From Alkalithermobacter thermoalcaliphilus JW-YL-7 = DSM 7308 (GTDB lineage Bacteria > Bacillota > Clostridia > Peptostreptococcales > Peptostreptococcaceae), in the NCBI GenBank assembly GCA_001584565.1, contig LSFY01000001.1:1586421-1650420 (forward strand): 64,000 nt of DNA. Reading direction: 5' to 3'. A model generated the notes under the pieces. It was not told the origin of the DNA and did not search any database. It saw only the letters and a program-made list of their open reading frames with translations. Within the stretch, counting starts at the first letter, position 1; the number at the start of each line of letters is the position of its first letter. This document shows positions 8,151 through 15,622 of the stretch, one piece after another. The translations under genes were made by a program, and so were the position numbers.

Positions 8151-9770
8151 TTAATTTCTAAACTTACTTAAAATCACATCTAAAATTGATTGTGGAATAA
8201 CCTTTTCTCCCCCTAAAGCAATAATGTTTGTTGAACTATTTGAATTATTTATTATATGATTTAAAGTTAACTCCCTTATAGTATTTGATGTTAAAAATAC
8301 AAATGAATTACTCTTAGCTGCTAATGCGCTTGCTGCTAGTGCATCTGCAAACTCATTTCCTATTTGTCCTTGTCCTATAGCTATATATACTTTTTCATAA
8401 TTTATATGGTCATTAAAATATGAAGCTATCTGAACATTAGTTTCGAACCTGTCTTTTCCATAAATTCTATGAGAATTTTGTATGTCATTTTCTACTTTCT
8501 TAGATATAACGCCTTCTCCTCCTATTAAATAAACCTTATCTAAATTATTTTCATCTAAAATTGATTTTATTTTTTCTGGTATACTATCTTTTCTAGTAAG
8601 CAATATCGGCCAACCCTTACTTGCAGCAATAGACGCTATAGAAAGCGCATCTGGAAAGTTTTCTCCACTTGCTATTACAGCTTTATCAAAATCTAAATCG
8701 TCTACAATTTTAAAGGCATTAGATCCTTGCAAAGGAATAAATCTTATTATATTCACATCATTATAATCTGTTACTATATGAGATAAGCCATTAAAGTTTA
8801 TAAATTCATAATCGGGTACAACTCTTTTTCCATTTCTATACCAAAATGTTGTAGGATCAGCCCCTACCCATCCAACTTCAGGCACATAAAACTCTACCCA
8901 TTCATGGTATGATGAACTAATATCTTGAATTTCATGTAAATCGCCTACATAATGTCTGTATCCTATTACACTTCTAGCCGGAATATTTACACTCCTTAAC
9001 ATTGCTACCATTAGCTTTGCAAATTCTTCACATACACCTTTTCTGTATGTGAAAGCACTAAGTGCTCCTTTATTTGCATATTGAGGATTTGTATCATAAT
9101 TTAAGTTTAAATTAACCCAAGAAAATATAGCATAAGCTTTTTCATATATATTATTTTTTCCGTTTGTAATTTCGATTGCCTTACTTTTTATTTGCTCATT
9201 ATTTACCTCTATTTTTGGTTCTTCTCTAAGATACCTACTTAAAGAATTTAAAGTTTGTTGTGAATAATTAACTTTTACTTTATTTATATCTATAACAGGA
9301 TTTGATATTTCATATATTCTATCTATACTAACTACTACACTAGACATTTTTGGAACTTTATTTATTATAACCTCGACTAATCTATCATTATTTTCATCTA
9401 AAACCATAGTATAGTTATAATTACAAATTATTTGTTTTTCTTTAATATGAAGCGAACTTAAACTTTCTCCTATATCTATGATTACTTTTAAGTTTGTTAA
9501 GTCCTCTTTTGTTGAATTATTAGATATTCTTATATTTTTTCTCAAAACTATTTCTTTACTATCCTTTAATAAAACACTGCTTGTTTTTGGAATTATATCA
9601 AAACTAAGAGAGTCTAAACTTTTATAACCTGTATTTTTTATTTGTAATACTCCATTGTAGCTATTATTATCAACAACAATTTGAATATCTTTATCATATC
9701 CATATATATTTATACTAAATATAGACAAAATTAAAGCTAATACCAAAGCCAAACTTGTAATTTTCTTCAT
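8151..9770 (-). CDS. Secreted transglutaminase-like protein with CWB2 cell-wall repeats
   Basis: The 539-residue precursor has a signal peptide (MKKITSLALVLALILSIF, cut near SINIYG). A beta-rich region (about 25-180) is followed by a transglutaminase-like core (about 200-320): the Cys motif RKGVCEEFAKLM, His in SSYHEWVEFY and Asp in GADPTTFW make the expected triad. The C-terminal third carries at least two CWB2 units (ASGENFPDALSIASIAASKG, KVYLIGGEGVIS and AIGQGQIGNEFADALAAS, IALGGEKVI). CWB2 modules in Clostridioides difficile bind anionic wall polymer, so this enzyme should sit on the wall. It may act as a protease, a crosslinker or a non-catalytic domain. It lies 16 bases from the c-di-GMP protein gene downstream, so the two are probably one transcript. 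Confidence 0.9.
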   Translation of the reverse strand: MKKITSLALVLALILSIFSINIYGYDKDIQIVVDNNSYNGVLQIKNTGYKSLDSLSFDIIPKTSSVLLKDSKEIVLRKNIRISNNSTKEDLTNLKVIIDIGESLSSLHIKEKQIICNYNYTMVLDENNDRLVEVIINKVPKMSSVVVSIDRIYEISNPVIDINKVKVNYSQQTLNSLSRYLREEPKIEVNNEQIKSKAIEITNGKNNIYEKAYAIFSWVNLNLNYDTNPQYANKGALSAFTYRKGVCEEFAKLMVAMLRSVNIPARSVIGYRHYVGDLHEIQDISSSYHEWVEFYVPEVGWVGADPTTFWYRNGKRVVPDYEFINFNGLSHIVTDYNDVNIIRFIPLQGSNAFKIVDDLDFDKAVIASGENFPDALSIASIAASKGWPILLTRKDSIPEKIKSILDENNLDKVYLIGGEGVISKKVENDIQNSHRIYGKDRFETNVQIASYFNDHINYEKVYIAIGQGQIGNEFADALAASALAAKSNSFVFLTSNTIRELTLNHIINNSNSSTNIIALGGEKVIPQSILDVILSKFRN

Positions 9771-9800
9771 AAAAACACCTCCTTTGATATCTATATTTTA

Positions 9801-10739
9801 TCATACTAATATTTCCTTTAATACTCTTAGAAAATTTTGATAAGCTATTTTTCTTATTTCATCATCTTTATGACCTCTTTTTCTTAAAATATCTATTATA
9901 CTTTGACTATAACTGTGATCATAAAAGTTAGAAATTAATATTTCTTTAGGAGATTTAAATTCACAAAAGTCAAACCCTAATCCTACATAATCTAATCCTA
10001 TAAGGTCTATAACATATTCTATATGATCTACAACCTTTTCAATACAAGCATTTTTTTCATCTACAAAACTTGGCCAAGCATTTATACCTATAACTCCACC
10101 TACATCTTTTATAGCCTTTATTTGATCATCTTTTAAATTTCTCCCATTTTTGCAAAGATTATAAACATTGCTATGAGATGCTATAAAGGGCTTTTTAGCA
10201 TATTTATAAACATCCCAAAAACTTTTTTCATTTAAATGAGATACATCTAAAATTATACCTAAACTTTCAATAATATTTATAGCTTCAATTCCAAGACGTG
10301 TAACTCCCCTATCTTTGCTTCCTAAAGCTCCTGTTGCCAGTAAATTTTCTTCATTCCATGTTAAGCTAATATGTCTAATGCCCAAATTATATAAATCATA
10401 TATATAATCTATTTTATCTTTAATAAAGCTAATTCCTTCTAAACCCAATATAGCAAATATCTTTCCTTCATCTATTGCACTTAATATTTCTTTATAACTT
10501 TTAGTAATCGTCATATCCTTACTACAAAGCTTAATTTCCTCTACTCCAGCTTTTAAAATATCTAAACTTCTTTTTTGTGAAAAACTATATTCTTCTTCAG
10601 TCCATACAACAAATATACTTCCAAATACATTTCCTTTTTTAAAGTTATCAATATGCTTTGGCAAAACATTTTTTATTCCAATATCTCTTTTTTGAATAAT
10701 ATCTGTAAATATATCACAATGAGCATCAAATATCCTCAC
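9801..10739 (-). CDS. Membrane dipeptidase family (peptidase M19)
   Basis: The 312-residue protein starts at GTG behind AAGAAGGTG. The M19 (renal dipeptidase) fold is shown by the metal motif DAHCD at residues 5-9, the central LGLEG, LDVSHLN, ASHSN with the GRNLKDDQI element, and VGLGFDF near the C-terminus. These enzymes hydrolyse dipeptides, often with D- or dehydro residues at the second position, using two zinc ions. There is no signal peptide or membrane segment, so it is cytosolic in spite of the family name. It begins the minus-strand run that continues with the transglutaminase gene 30 bases later. Confidence 0.92.
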   Translation of the reverse strand: MRIFDAHCDIFTDIIQKRDIGIKNVLPKHIDNFKKGNVFGSIFVVWTEEEYSFSQKRSLDILKAGVEEIKLCSKDMTITKSYKEILSAIDEGKIFAILGLEGISFIKDKIDYIYDLYNLGIRHISLTWNEENLLATGALGSKDRGVTRLGIEAINIIESLGIILDVSHLNEKSFWDVYKYAKKPFIASHSNVYNLCKNGRNLKDDQIKAIKDVGGVIGINAWPSFVDEKNACIEKVVDHIEYVIDLIGLDYVGLGFDFCEFKSPKEILISNFYDHSYSQSIIDILRKRGHKDDEIRKIAYQNFLRVLKEILV

Positions 10740-10859
10740 AACATCACCTTCTTTAAGTATTTATATAATTATACTACTTTTTTTGTATAATTATTTTTAA
10801 ATTTTAATTCCCCTTTAAACTTATCTTGTCCATATATATAAGTGAAAGGGGTTGATAAT

Positions 10860-11081
10860 ATGCCAGTAAATTCTATCAAAACAGAAACATCTTTAAGACT
10901 TAGGTACTCTTTAGGACTTGACCAAAATGGAATTGAAAAATTTCAAACAAAAACTATAAGAAACTTTAGGGTAAACATTTTAGACAATGACCTTTATCAG
11001 TTCGCTGATATGCTCTCAAATCTTCAGGAAAACTTCTTAGTTTCAGTAAATAGAATAGACAATAGCATATTAAGTGAATAA
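10860..11081 (+). CDS. DUF1659 small protein
   Basis: This 73-residue protein starts at ATG 10860, ten bases after AAAGGGG; an in-frame GTG at 10842 lies at that ribosome site and is not used here. The body (SLRLRYSLGLDQNG followed by a KTIRNFRV strand and a helix DLYQFADMLSNLQ) fits the DUF1659 family, small soluble Firmicutes proteins of unknown function. It opens a run of small genes (DUF1659, DUF2922, YvrJ) that usually occur together in clostridia and bacilli. The function of the set is not known. Confidence 0.82.
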   Translation: MPVNSIKTETSLRLRYSLGLDQNGIEKFQTKTIRNFRVNILDNDLYQFADMLSNLQENFLVSVNRIDNSILSE

Positions 11082-11106
11082 TTAGCATATTAATGGGGGG
11101 ATATTT

Positions 11107-11325
11107 ATGAAAAGAATACTTGAGATGAAATTTATAAAAGAAGATGGAAAAACTACTACTATATCATTTGATAATATAAAAGATAATGTAACAGATACCG
11201 ATATAAAAAATCTTATGGACTTTATAGTAACTAAAAATATATTTACATTTAAAGGAGTTGGAATTTCAGAAAAGAAAGAAGCTAAAATCATAAATGTAGA
11301 CACTCACAATGTCTATATAGACTAA
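11107..11325 (+). CDS. DUF2922 small protein
   Basis: The 72-residue protein has ATG behind GGGGGG. The sequence MKRILEMKFIKEDGKTTTIS, then an acidic middle and the end KEAKIINVDTHNVYID, matches the DUF2922 pattern, a small beta-rich soluble protein found next to DUF1659 proteins. It is 25 bases downstream of the DUF1659 gene and surely shares its transcript. Function unknown; the constant pairing suggests the two proteins work together. Confidence 0.8.
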   Translation: MKRILEMKFIKEDGKTTTISFDNIKDNVTDTDIKNLMDFIVTKNIFTFKGVGISEKKEAKIINVDTHNVYID

Positions 11326-11349
11326 AAAAGGGCCCTTTGGGCCTTTTCA
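11324..11349 (+). terminator. Weak hairpin between DUF2922 and yvrJ genes
   Basis: The imperfect stem AAAAGGGCCC / GGGCCTTTT with a TTT loop is followed by a broken T tract (TTTTCATAAC). It could be a weak terminator or a processing point that lowers expression of the downstream yvrJ-like gene. It is weaker than the other terminators in the window. Confidence 0.5.
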
Positions 11350-11371
11350 TAACTTATGAAAGGAGAATATT

Positions 11372-11521
11372 ATGGCAGAAGTTTTAAGTTTAATATCTAA
11401 TGTAGGCTTTCCTATAGTTCTTTCTATCTATTTACTTACTAAAATAGAAGAAAAACTAGAAAGACTTACAGAAAGTATAAATCACTTAAACACCTCTATA
11501 TCAAAACTAGTTAAATATTGA
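11372..11521 (+). CDS. yvrJ: YvrJ family membrane micro-protein
   Basis: This 49-residue protein is too short for most gene finders. It starts at ATG 11372, seven bases after AAAGGAG. Residues 1-22 (MAEVLSLISNVGFPIVLSIY) form one membrane helix, followed by an amphipathic helix (LLTKIEEKLERLTESINHLN) and a short end. That matches YvrJ, which resembles the holin-like BhlA/UviB peptides in layout (one N-terminal TM and a charged coiled coil). The stop codon lies inside the -35 region of the promoter for the sigma-factor gene. Its role is unknown; a membrane partner for the neighbouring small proteins, or a small holin-like peptide, are possibilities. Confidence 0.82.
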   Translation: MAEVLSLISNVGFPIVLSIYLLTKIEEKLERLTESINHLNTSISKLVKY

Positions 11522-11546
11522 TTAACTCGTTATTTTTTTATATAAT
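11518..11546 (+). promoter_or_regulatory. Strong SigA-type promoter for the sigma-factor gene
   Basis: A -35 box TTGATT (11518-11523) and a perfect -10 box TATAAT (11541-11546) are separated by exactly 17 bases. The expected start of transcription falls at about 11553, inside the LexA-like operator that follows. Confidence 0.75.
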
Positions 11547-11551
11547 TTAAC

Positions 11552-11565
11552 CGAACATATGTTTG
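11552..11565 (+). promoter_or_regulatory. LexA (SOS) box at the transcription start of the sigma-factor gene
   Basis: CGAACATATGTTTG fits the Gram-positive LexA/DinR consensus CGAAC-N4-GTTYG, with two near-perfect half sites. It lies six bases after the -10 box and 20 bases before the TTG start, where a bound repressor would block transcription. DNA damage would then induce the downstream sigma factor. Confidence 0.72.
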
Positions 11566-11584
11566 TGTGTTAGGGGGGAGATTT

Positions 11585-12118
11585 TTGAAAAACTACGAAA
11601 GAATAAATAATCTTGTTGTATCTTGTCAAAATGGATGTAAAAAATCTTTAGAGTCTTTAATAGATGCTTTAAGCCCACTTATAAAAGCTAAGTGTAAACA
11701 CTACTTTGGATATGTCGATGAAGACCTTTATAGCGATGGCATTTTAAGGCTTATAGAACTTATAAATGACTTTGACTTTGAAAAAAATACAAGATTTTTA
11801 GGATATATAGAATATATGATAAGTTGTTTTTACTGGGACAAAAAAAGAAGGCAGCTAAAAGAAAGCTCAAAAGAAATTATAGTAGATGAATACATAGAAC
11901 ACATATATGAAGAAGACTTTTCTATTATAGATATACAAGATATTTTTTCTATATTAAGCGATAAAGAAAAATATATCATAATTGAAAATGTGCTAAACAA
12001 AGATACTTTAGTAAACATATCTAAAGACCTAAATATATCATATAAATATGCAAAACTGCTAAAATCTAGAGCTATCAGAAAGCTACATACATTATTCTCA
12101 AAGTCTACAGTTTTATGA
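11585..12118 (+). CDS. Sigma-70 family alternative sigma factor (UviA/TcdR-like size)
   Basis: I place the start at TTG 11585, five bases after TAGGGGGGAG, giving 177 residues; an earlier in-frame TTG at 11567 lies before that ribosome site. Residues about 1-95 resemble region 2 (helix around YVDEDLYSDGILRLIELIND and the aromatic stretch RFLGYIEYMISCFYWDKKRR that would melt the -10). Residues about 120-170 resemble region 4, with a helix-turn-helix (VNISKDLNISYKYAKLLKSRAIRKL). The size fits the small toxin/bacteriocin sigma factors of clostridia (UviA, TcdR, BotR, TetR), but region 1 and 3 are absent as in ECF factors. A LexA box in its promoter parallels the UV-inducible uviA of Clostridium perfringens. 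Target genes are unknown. Confidence 0.8.
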   Translation: MKNYERINNLVVSCQNGCKKSLESLIDALSPLIKAKCKHYFGYVDEDLYSDGILRLIELINDFDFEKNTRFLGYIEYMISCFYWDKKRRQLKESSKEIIVDEYIEHIYEEDFSIIDIQDIFSILSDKEKYIIIENVLNKDTLVNISKDLNISYKYAKLLKSRAIRKLHTLFSKSTVL

Positions 12119-12155
12119 TAAAATATTATTGTTATAACACTTAGGAGGGATAAAA

Positions 12156-12506
12156 ATGCAAAATGAAATACTTTCTATATTAAAACAGATTCAAGGCGAT
12201 ATGAGTGAAATGAAAGAAGATATAAGATCTCTTAAAGAAGATGTTAATACTCTTAAAGCTGATGTTAATACTCTTAAACAAGATGTAGAATTAATTAAAA
12301 TTCAACAAAAAGAGCATTCACAAATTCTAAAAGCCTTAGAACATTCAAGCCAAGTTCATAAAGCCGCTATAGATGATTTAACATTTAAAGTATCAAAGCT
12401 TGATGGCAAAATGAACTCAATTAGAAATGATCTAAATTTTGTTGAATATGCAACTGCAAACAATATGTATAATATAGCTATGCTAAAAAGAAGAAAAAGA
12501 GTATAA
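12156..12506 (+). CDS. Coiled-coil protein with heptad repeats
   Basis: The 116-residue protein (ATG behind TTAGGAGGG) has no membrane segment. Residues about 10-75 are a long coiled coil with four near-identical heptads (MKEDIRS, LKEDVNT, LKADVNT, LKQDVEL), and the end is basic (LKRRKRV). It lies 38 bases after the sigma-factor gene on the same strand, before a strong terminator, so it is probably in the same LexA-controlled transcript. It might bind or sequester the sigma factor, or serve as a structural partner. No family was recognised. Confidence 0.75.
   Translation: MQNEILSILKQIQGDMSEMKEDIRSLKEDVNTLKADVNTLKQDVELIKIQQKEHSQILKALEHSSQVHKAAIDDLTFKVSKLDGKMNSIRNDLNFVEYATANNMYNIAMLKRRKRV
12210..12293 (+). 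repeat. Four tandem 21-bp units encoding heptads
   Basis: Units starting at 12210, 12231, 12252 and 12273 encode MKEDIRS, LKEDVNT, LKADVNT and LKQDVEL. The second and third are nearly identical in DNA (CTTAAAG..GATGTTAATACT), so unit number may vary by slippage or recombination. Confidence 0.8.
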
Positions 12507-12530
12507 AAGGCCTAAAATAAGGCCTTTTAA
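12505..12530. terminator. Bidirectional terminator after the coiled-coil gene
   Basis: The stem AAAAGGCCT / AGGCCTTTT with loop AAAATA lies between the convergent coiled-coil gene and the transporter gene, overlapping both stops. It is T-rich on the plus side and A-rich on the other. Confidence 0.85.
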
Positions 12531-14026
12531 TTATTTTTAGAAAATACTCCCTTTTTCCAAGGTTTCTTAGCTAAAATATGAGATATTACAAACATACCTA
12601 AAGCAACACTAAGACCAAATACAATAAGAGCACTTATAGGATATGAGCCGTAAGGTGCTTTAAATTCTGAAATCACATTTTGAATAAATAAATAACTTAA
12701 AGCCACAGGAGTTATATATTTAATGCAAAATACCCACCAAGCTCCAACTTTCATACTTGAATATTGATTTACATCTTCCTTCATTTTCTCAGCCTTATAA
12801 ACATATCCTAACACAATAGCTTCAACAAGCCCGATAAGTGCTATTCCATAGTTTCCTACAAAGTGATCAACTATATCAAGTAAAAATACCCCTGCTCTAG
12901 TTGCAAACAACGCACTTCCAAAAAATCCAAATATAGATATAAATTTTATTAATCTATCTCTTTTAATATCATACTTATCAAGAATAGCTGATGCAAAAGA
13001 TTCAAGCATAGAAACACTTGAAGATATACCAGCTATAATTAAAGCAAAGAAAAACATAAACCCAAACAAACTCTTAAAAAAGTCATTCATAGGAAGATTA
13101 CTAATAGCAGTAGGAAAAGCAACAAAAGCAAGCCCTGCTCCATTAGTCATAACTTCATCAAAAGGAATATTAAAACTATATGCATAATAACCTAAAAGAC
13201 CAAATACACAAAGTCCTGCTAAAATATCAAAACTAGCATTTGCAAGTACAGTTATATGAGCATTACCAACTATATCAGACTTTTCTGGAAGATAACTAGA
13301 ATATGCAATCATAACACCAACAGCTAAAGTAGTAGAAAAGAAAACCTGACTATATGCAGATATCCAAACCCTATGGTCAAGTATCTTTGAAAAATCTGGA
13401 TTAAACAAATAACTAAGACCATGTCTAGCTCCTGGTAAAGTTACTCCCCTTAAAGTCATAATAAGCATTAAGATAGCTAAAAGCGGCATTATAAACTTAC
13501 AAGCTTTTTCTATTCCACCTGAAATACCCCTTTTAACTATACTATAATTTATAATCCATACAAATAAAACAGCTATCAATATATTAACTCTAAGACCTCC
13601 AAACTCCCAAGGAGAAGAAGAAAGCTTTAAAAACTCTCCAATAAAAAACCTTCCTGCATCATCTCCCCAACCTAAACTAAAAGACATAAACAAATAATTT
13701 ACACTCCAAGCAATAACGCAAGAATAAAAAGTCATAACAACAAGTGGAATCATAACCTGCCACCAGCCTAAAAACTCCCATTTACCTCCAAGTTTTCTAA
13801 AAGCAAGTGGCGCAGCTCCCTTCATTTTACTACCAAAGCCAAGCTCCATAATCATAAGAGGAATTCCTGCTGTAAAAAGAGCAAAAATATAAGGAATTAA
13901 AAAAGCTCCCCCACCACTTGAATAAGCTTGATACGGAAATCTCCAAAGATTGCCAAGACCTATTGCAGCCCCTATAGCTCCCATAAGAAATCCTGTTCTA
14001 GACTTCCATTGATCTCTCTTTTCCAA
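12527..14026 (-). CDS. Neurotransmitter:sodium symporter (NSS/SNF) family amino-acid transporter
   Basis: I choose the TTG at 14024-14026, which follows GAGGGGTGATATA; the TTG 15 bases earlier lies before that ribosome site. The 499-residue protein has about 11-12 membrane segments. TM1 carries the NSS signature GFLMGAIGAAIGLGNLWRFP, whose unwound GxxxGLGN region binds sodium and substrate in LeuT, MhsT and TnaT. NSS proteins co-transport amino acids with sodium. The gene follows tryptophanase on the same strand after a terminator, so tryptophan uptake (as for TnaT) is the likely job, though the substrate is inferred from context only. Confidence 0.9.
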   Translation of the reverse strand: MEKRDQWKSRTGFLMGAIGAAIGLGNLWRFPYQAYSSGGGAFLIPYIFALFTAGIPLMIMELGFGSKMKGAAPLAFRKLGGKWEFLGWWQVMIPLVVMTFYSCVIAWSVNYLFMSFSLGWGDDAGRFFIGEFLKLSSSPWEFGGLRVNILIAVLFVWIINYSIVKRGISGGIEKACKFIMPLLAILMLIMTLRGVTLPGARHGLSYLFNPDFSKILDHRVWISAYSQVFFSTTLAVGVMIAYSSYLPEKSDIVGNAHITVLANASFDILAGLCVFGLLGYYAYSFNIPFDEVMTNGAGLAFVAFPTAISNLPMNDFFKSLFGFMFFFALIIAGISSSVSMLESFASAILDKYDIKRDRLIKFISIFGFFGSALFATRAGVFLLDIVDHFVGNYGIALIGLVEAIVLGYVYKAEKMKEDVNQYSSMKVGAWWVFCIKYITPVALSYLFIQNVISEFKAPYGSYPISALIVFGLSVALGMFVISHILAKKPWKKGVFSKNN

Positions 14027-14091
14027 TATATCACCCCTCAAAAAAACTTAATTTTTTAAATTATATGAATATTTTTATGTATTATAACACA

Positions 14092-14128
14092 AAATCCCTA
14101 AGGAATCTAATCCTTAGGGATTTTTTTT
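14092..14128 (-). terminator. Terminator between tnaA and the transporter gene
   Basis: The 12-bp stem AATCCCTAAGGA / TCCTTAGGGATT with loop ATCTAA begins right at the tnaA stop. On the minus strand it is followed by TTTTGTGTTATAAT, so tail quality is moderate and some read-through into the transporter is likely. The TATAAT at 14081-14086 (minus strand) may be the -10 of a separate promoter. Confidence 0.75.
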
Positions 14129-15506
14129 ATTCTACAGGCTTAAGTCTTGAAGTAAAGTGTCTTAAAACTTTTGGTTCAAATGTAAACTCAAGACCCTTTA
14201 AAGTATGAACTCTTTCTTTAATAGAAATTAAAGCCTCAGCAATAACATCCATATGATTGTAAGTATAAACCCTTCTTGGAATAGTAAGCCTAACTAGCTC
14301 AAGAGGAGATTCAAGCTGCTCATTAGTTTCTGGATCGCGTCCTAAAAGGAAAGACCCTATCTCAACTCCTCTTATGCCAGCCTCTAAATAAAGCTCATTT
14401 GCTAAAACCTGAGCTGGGAATTGATAATATGGAATATGTGGAAGCATCTTTTTAGCATCAACAAATACTGCATGCCCACCAGTTGGGTACTGAATTGGAA
14501 CCCCACCTTCTATAAGTCTATCGCCAAGATACTTAACCTGATCTATTCTGTAAGCTAAATAATCTTCATCAATTCCTTCGCGAAGACCTATAGCAAGAGC
14601 CTCCATATCTCTACCTGCAAGACCTCCATAAGTTGGGAAACCTTCTAGTGGAACAAGCCTACTTCTAGCTTCTATATAAAGATTTTCGTCTTCTTTTATT
14701 CCTAAAAGTCCTCCTATATTTACTATACCATCTTTTTTCGCACTCATAGTAAATCCTTCAGCATAAGAGAACATTTCTTTTACTATTTCTTTTATAGACT
14801 TATCCTTATAACCTTCTTCTCTTTCCTTTATAAAATAAGCATTTTCTGCAAATCTAGCAGCATCTAAAAATACTCTAATACCGTATTTATCAGCTATCTG
14901 TTTTACACCCTTTATATTCTCCATAGAAACAGGCTGACCTCCAGCACTGTTACAAGTTACAGTAATAAGTATAAACGCTATATCCTTAACATCAGTATTT
15001 TTTATAAAGCTTTCCATAGCACAAAGATCAAAATTTCCCTTGAAAGGATGATAAGTCATAGTATCAAGAGCTTCCTTAGTTATAAAGTTAACTGCTCTAC
15101 CTCCAGCTAACTCTATATGAGCCTTAGTAGTATCAAAGTGCATATTACCAAGAACATACTGACCTTTCTTAATCAAAAGAGGGAATAAAACCTGCTCAGC
15201 TCCCCTTCCTTGATGAGTTGGAATTATATACTCATATCCAAATATATCTTGTGATGTGTGAAGAAGATTATAATAGTTTCTACTACCTGCATAAGACTCA
15301 TCACCCATCATAATACCTGCCCACTGTCTATCACTCATAGCACCAGTACCACTATCAGTAAGTAAGTCTATGTACACATCTTCACTTTTAAGTAAGAATG
15401 GATTGTATCCTGCATTAATTAAAGCCTTCTCTCTTTCCTGTCTTGATATTTGTCTTAAAGGTTCAACCATCTTAATCTTAAAAGGTTCAGCTTTCACTTT
15501 TCTCAT
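14127..15506 (-). CDS. tnaA: Tryptophanase
   Basis: The 459-residue PLP enzyme cleaves tryptophan to indole, pyruvate and ammonia. The lysine that binds PLP lies in [15 protein letters not shown] (about residue 250). Three positions that separate tryptophanase from tyrosine phenol-lyase all read as tryptophanase: FDTTKAH (Asp, where lyase has Thr), [13 protein letters not shown] (Ile, where lyase has the phenol-binding Arg), and EPKVLRHFT (His, where lyase has Phe). The E. coli enzyme has 471 residues. I place the start at ATG 15504-15506 behind AAAGGGG; the ATG at 15524 is also open but its AGGAG would lie at the very 5' end of the predicted transcript. A cre-like operator in the promoter suggests control by sugar. 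No TnaC-like leader peptide was seen. Confidence 0.94.
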   Translation of the reverse strand: MRKVKAEPFKIKMVEPLRQISRQEREKALINAGYNPFLLKSEDVYIDLLTDSGTGAMSDRQWAGIMMGDESYAGSRNYYNLLHTSQDIFGYEYIIPTHQGRGAEQVLFPLLIKKGQYVLGNMHFDTTKAHIELAGGRAVNFITKEALDTMTYHPFKGNFDLCAMESFIKNTDVKDIAFILITVTCNSAGGQPVSMENIKGVKQIADKYGIRVFLDAARFAENAYFIKEREEGYKDKSIKEIVKEMFSYAEGFTMSAKKDGIVNIGGLLGIKEDENLYIEARSRLVPLEGFPTYGGLAGRDMEALAIGLREGIDEDYLAYRIDQVKYLGDRLIEGGVPIQYPTGGHAVFVDAKKMLPHIPYYQFPAQVLANELYLEAGIRGVEIGSFLLGRDPETNEQLESPLELVRLTIPRRVYTYNHMDVIAEALISIKERVHTLKGLEFTFEPKVLRHFTSRLKPVE

Positions 15507-15542
15507 GTTAATTCCCCTTTCCATATATACTAACTCCTATAT

Positions 15543-15571
15543 ATTATATCATAAAAATTATTTTTTATGAA
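15543..15571 (-). promoter_or_regulatory. tnaA promoter
   Basis: On the minus strand TTCATA (15566-15571) and TATAAT (15543-15548) are 17 bases apart. The start of transcription would be near 15536, which leaves a leader of about 30 bases before the ATG at 15506. Confidence 0.6.
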
Positions 15572-15582
15572 AATGTTTTCAT
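15568..15582 (-). promoter_or_regulatory. cre-like CcpA operator overlapping the tnaA -35 box
   Basis: TGAAAATGTTTTCAT is a palindrome that fits the catabolite-responsive element consensus TGWAANCGNTNWCA except for T in place of C at the centre. It overlaps the -35 box, where CcpA would repress tnaA in the presence of rapidly used sugar. Confidence 0.55.
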
Positions 15583-15586
15583 ATGC

Positions 15587-15615
15587 AAAAATAGGGCAAA
15601 AATTTTGCCCTATTT
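15587..15615 (-). terminator. Terminator after galU
   Basis: The stem AAATAGGGCAAAA / TTTTGCCCTATTT lies just after the galU stop on the minus strand and ends the long polysaccharide transcript before tnaA. Confidence 0.82.
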
Positions 15616-15622
15616 ATACTAC

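Noticed and set aside
14127-15506. Tyrosine phenol-lyase instead of tryptophanase
   Set aside because: The three deciding positions (Asp in FDTTKAH, Ile in VEIGSFLLG, His in VLRHFT) are those of tryptophanase.
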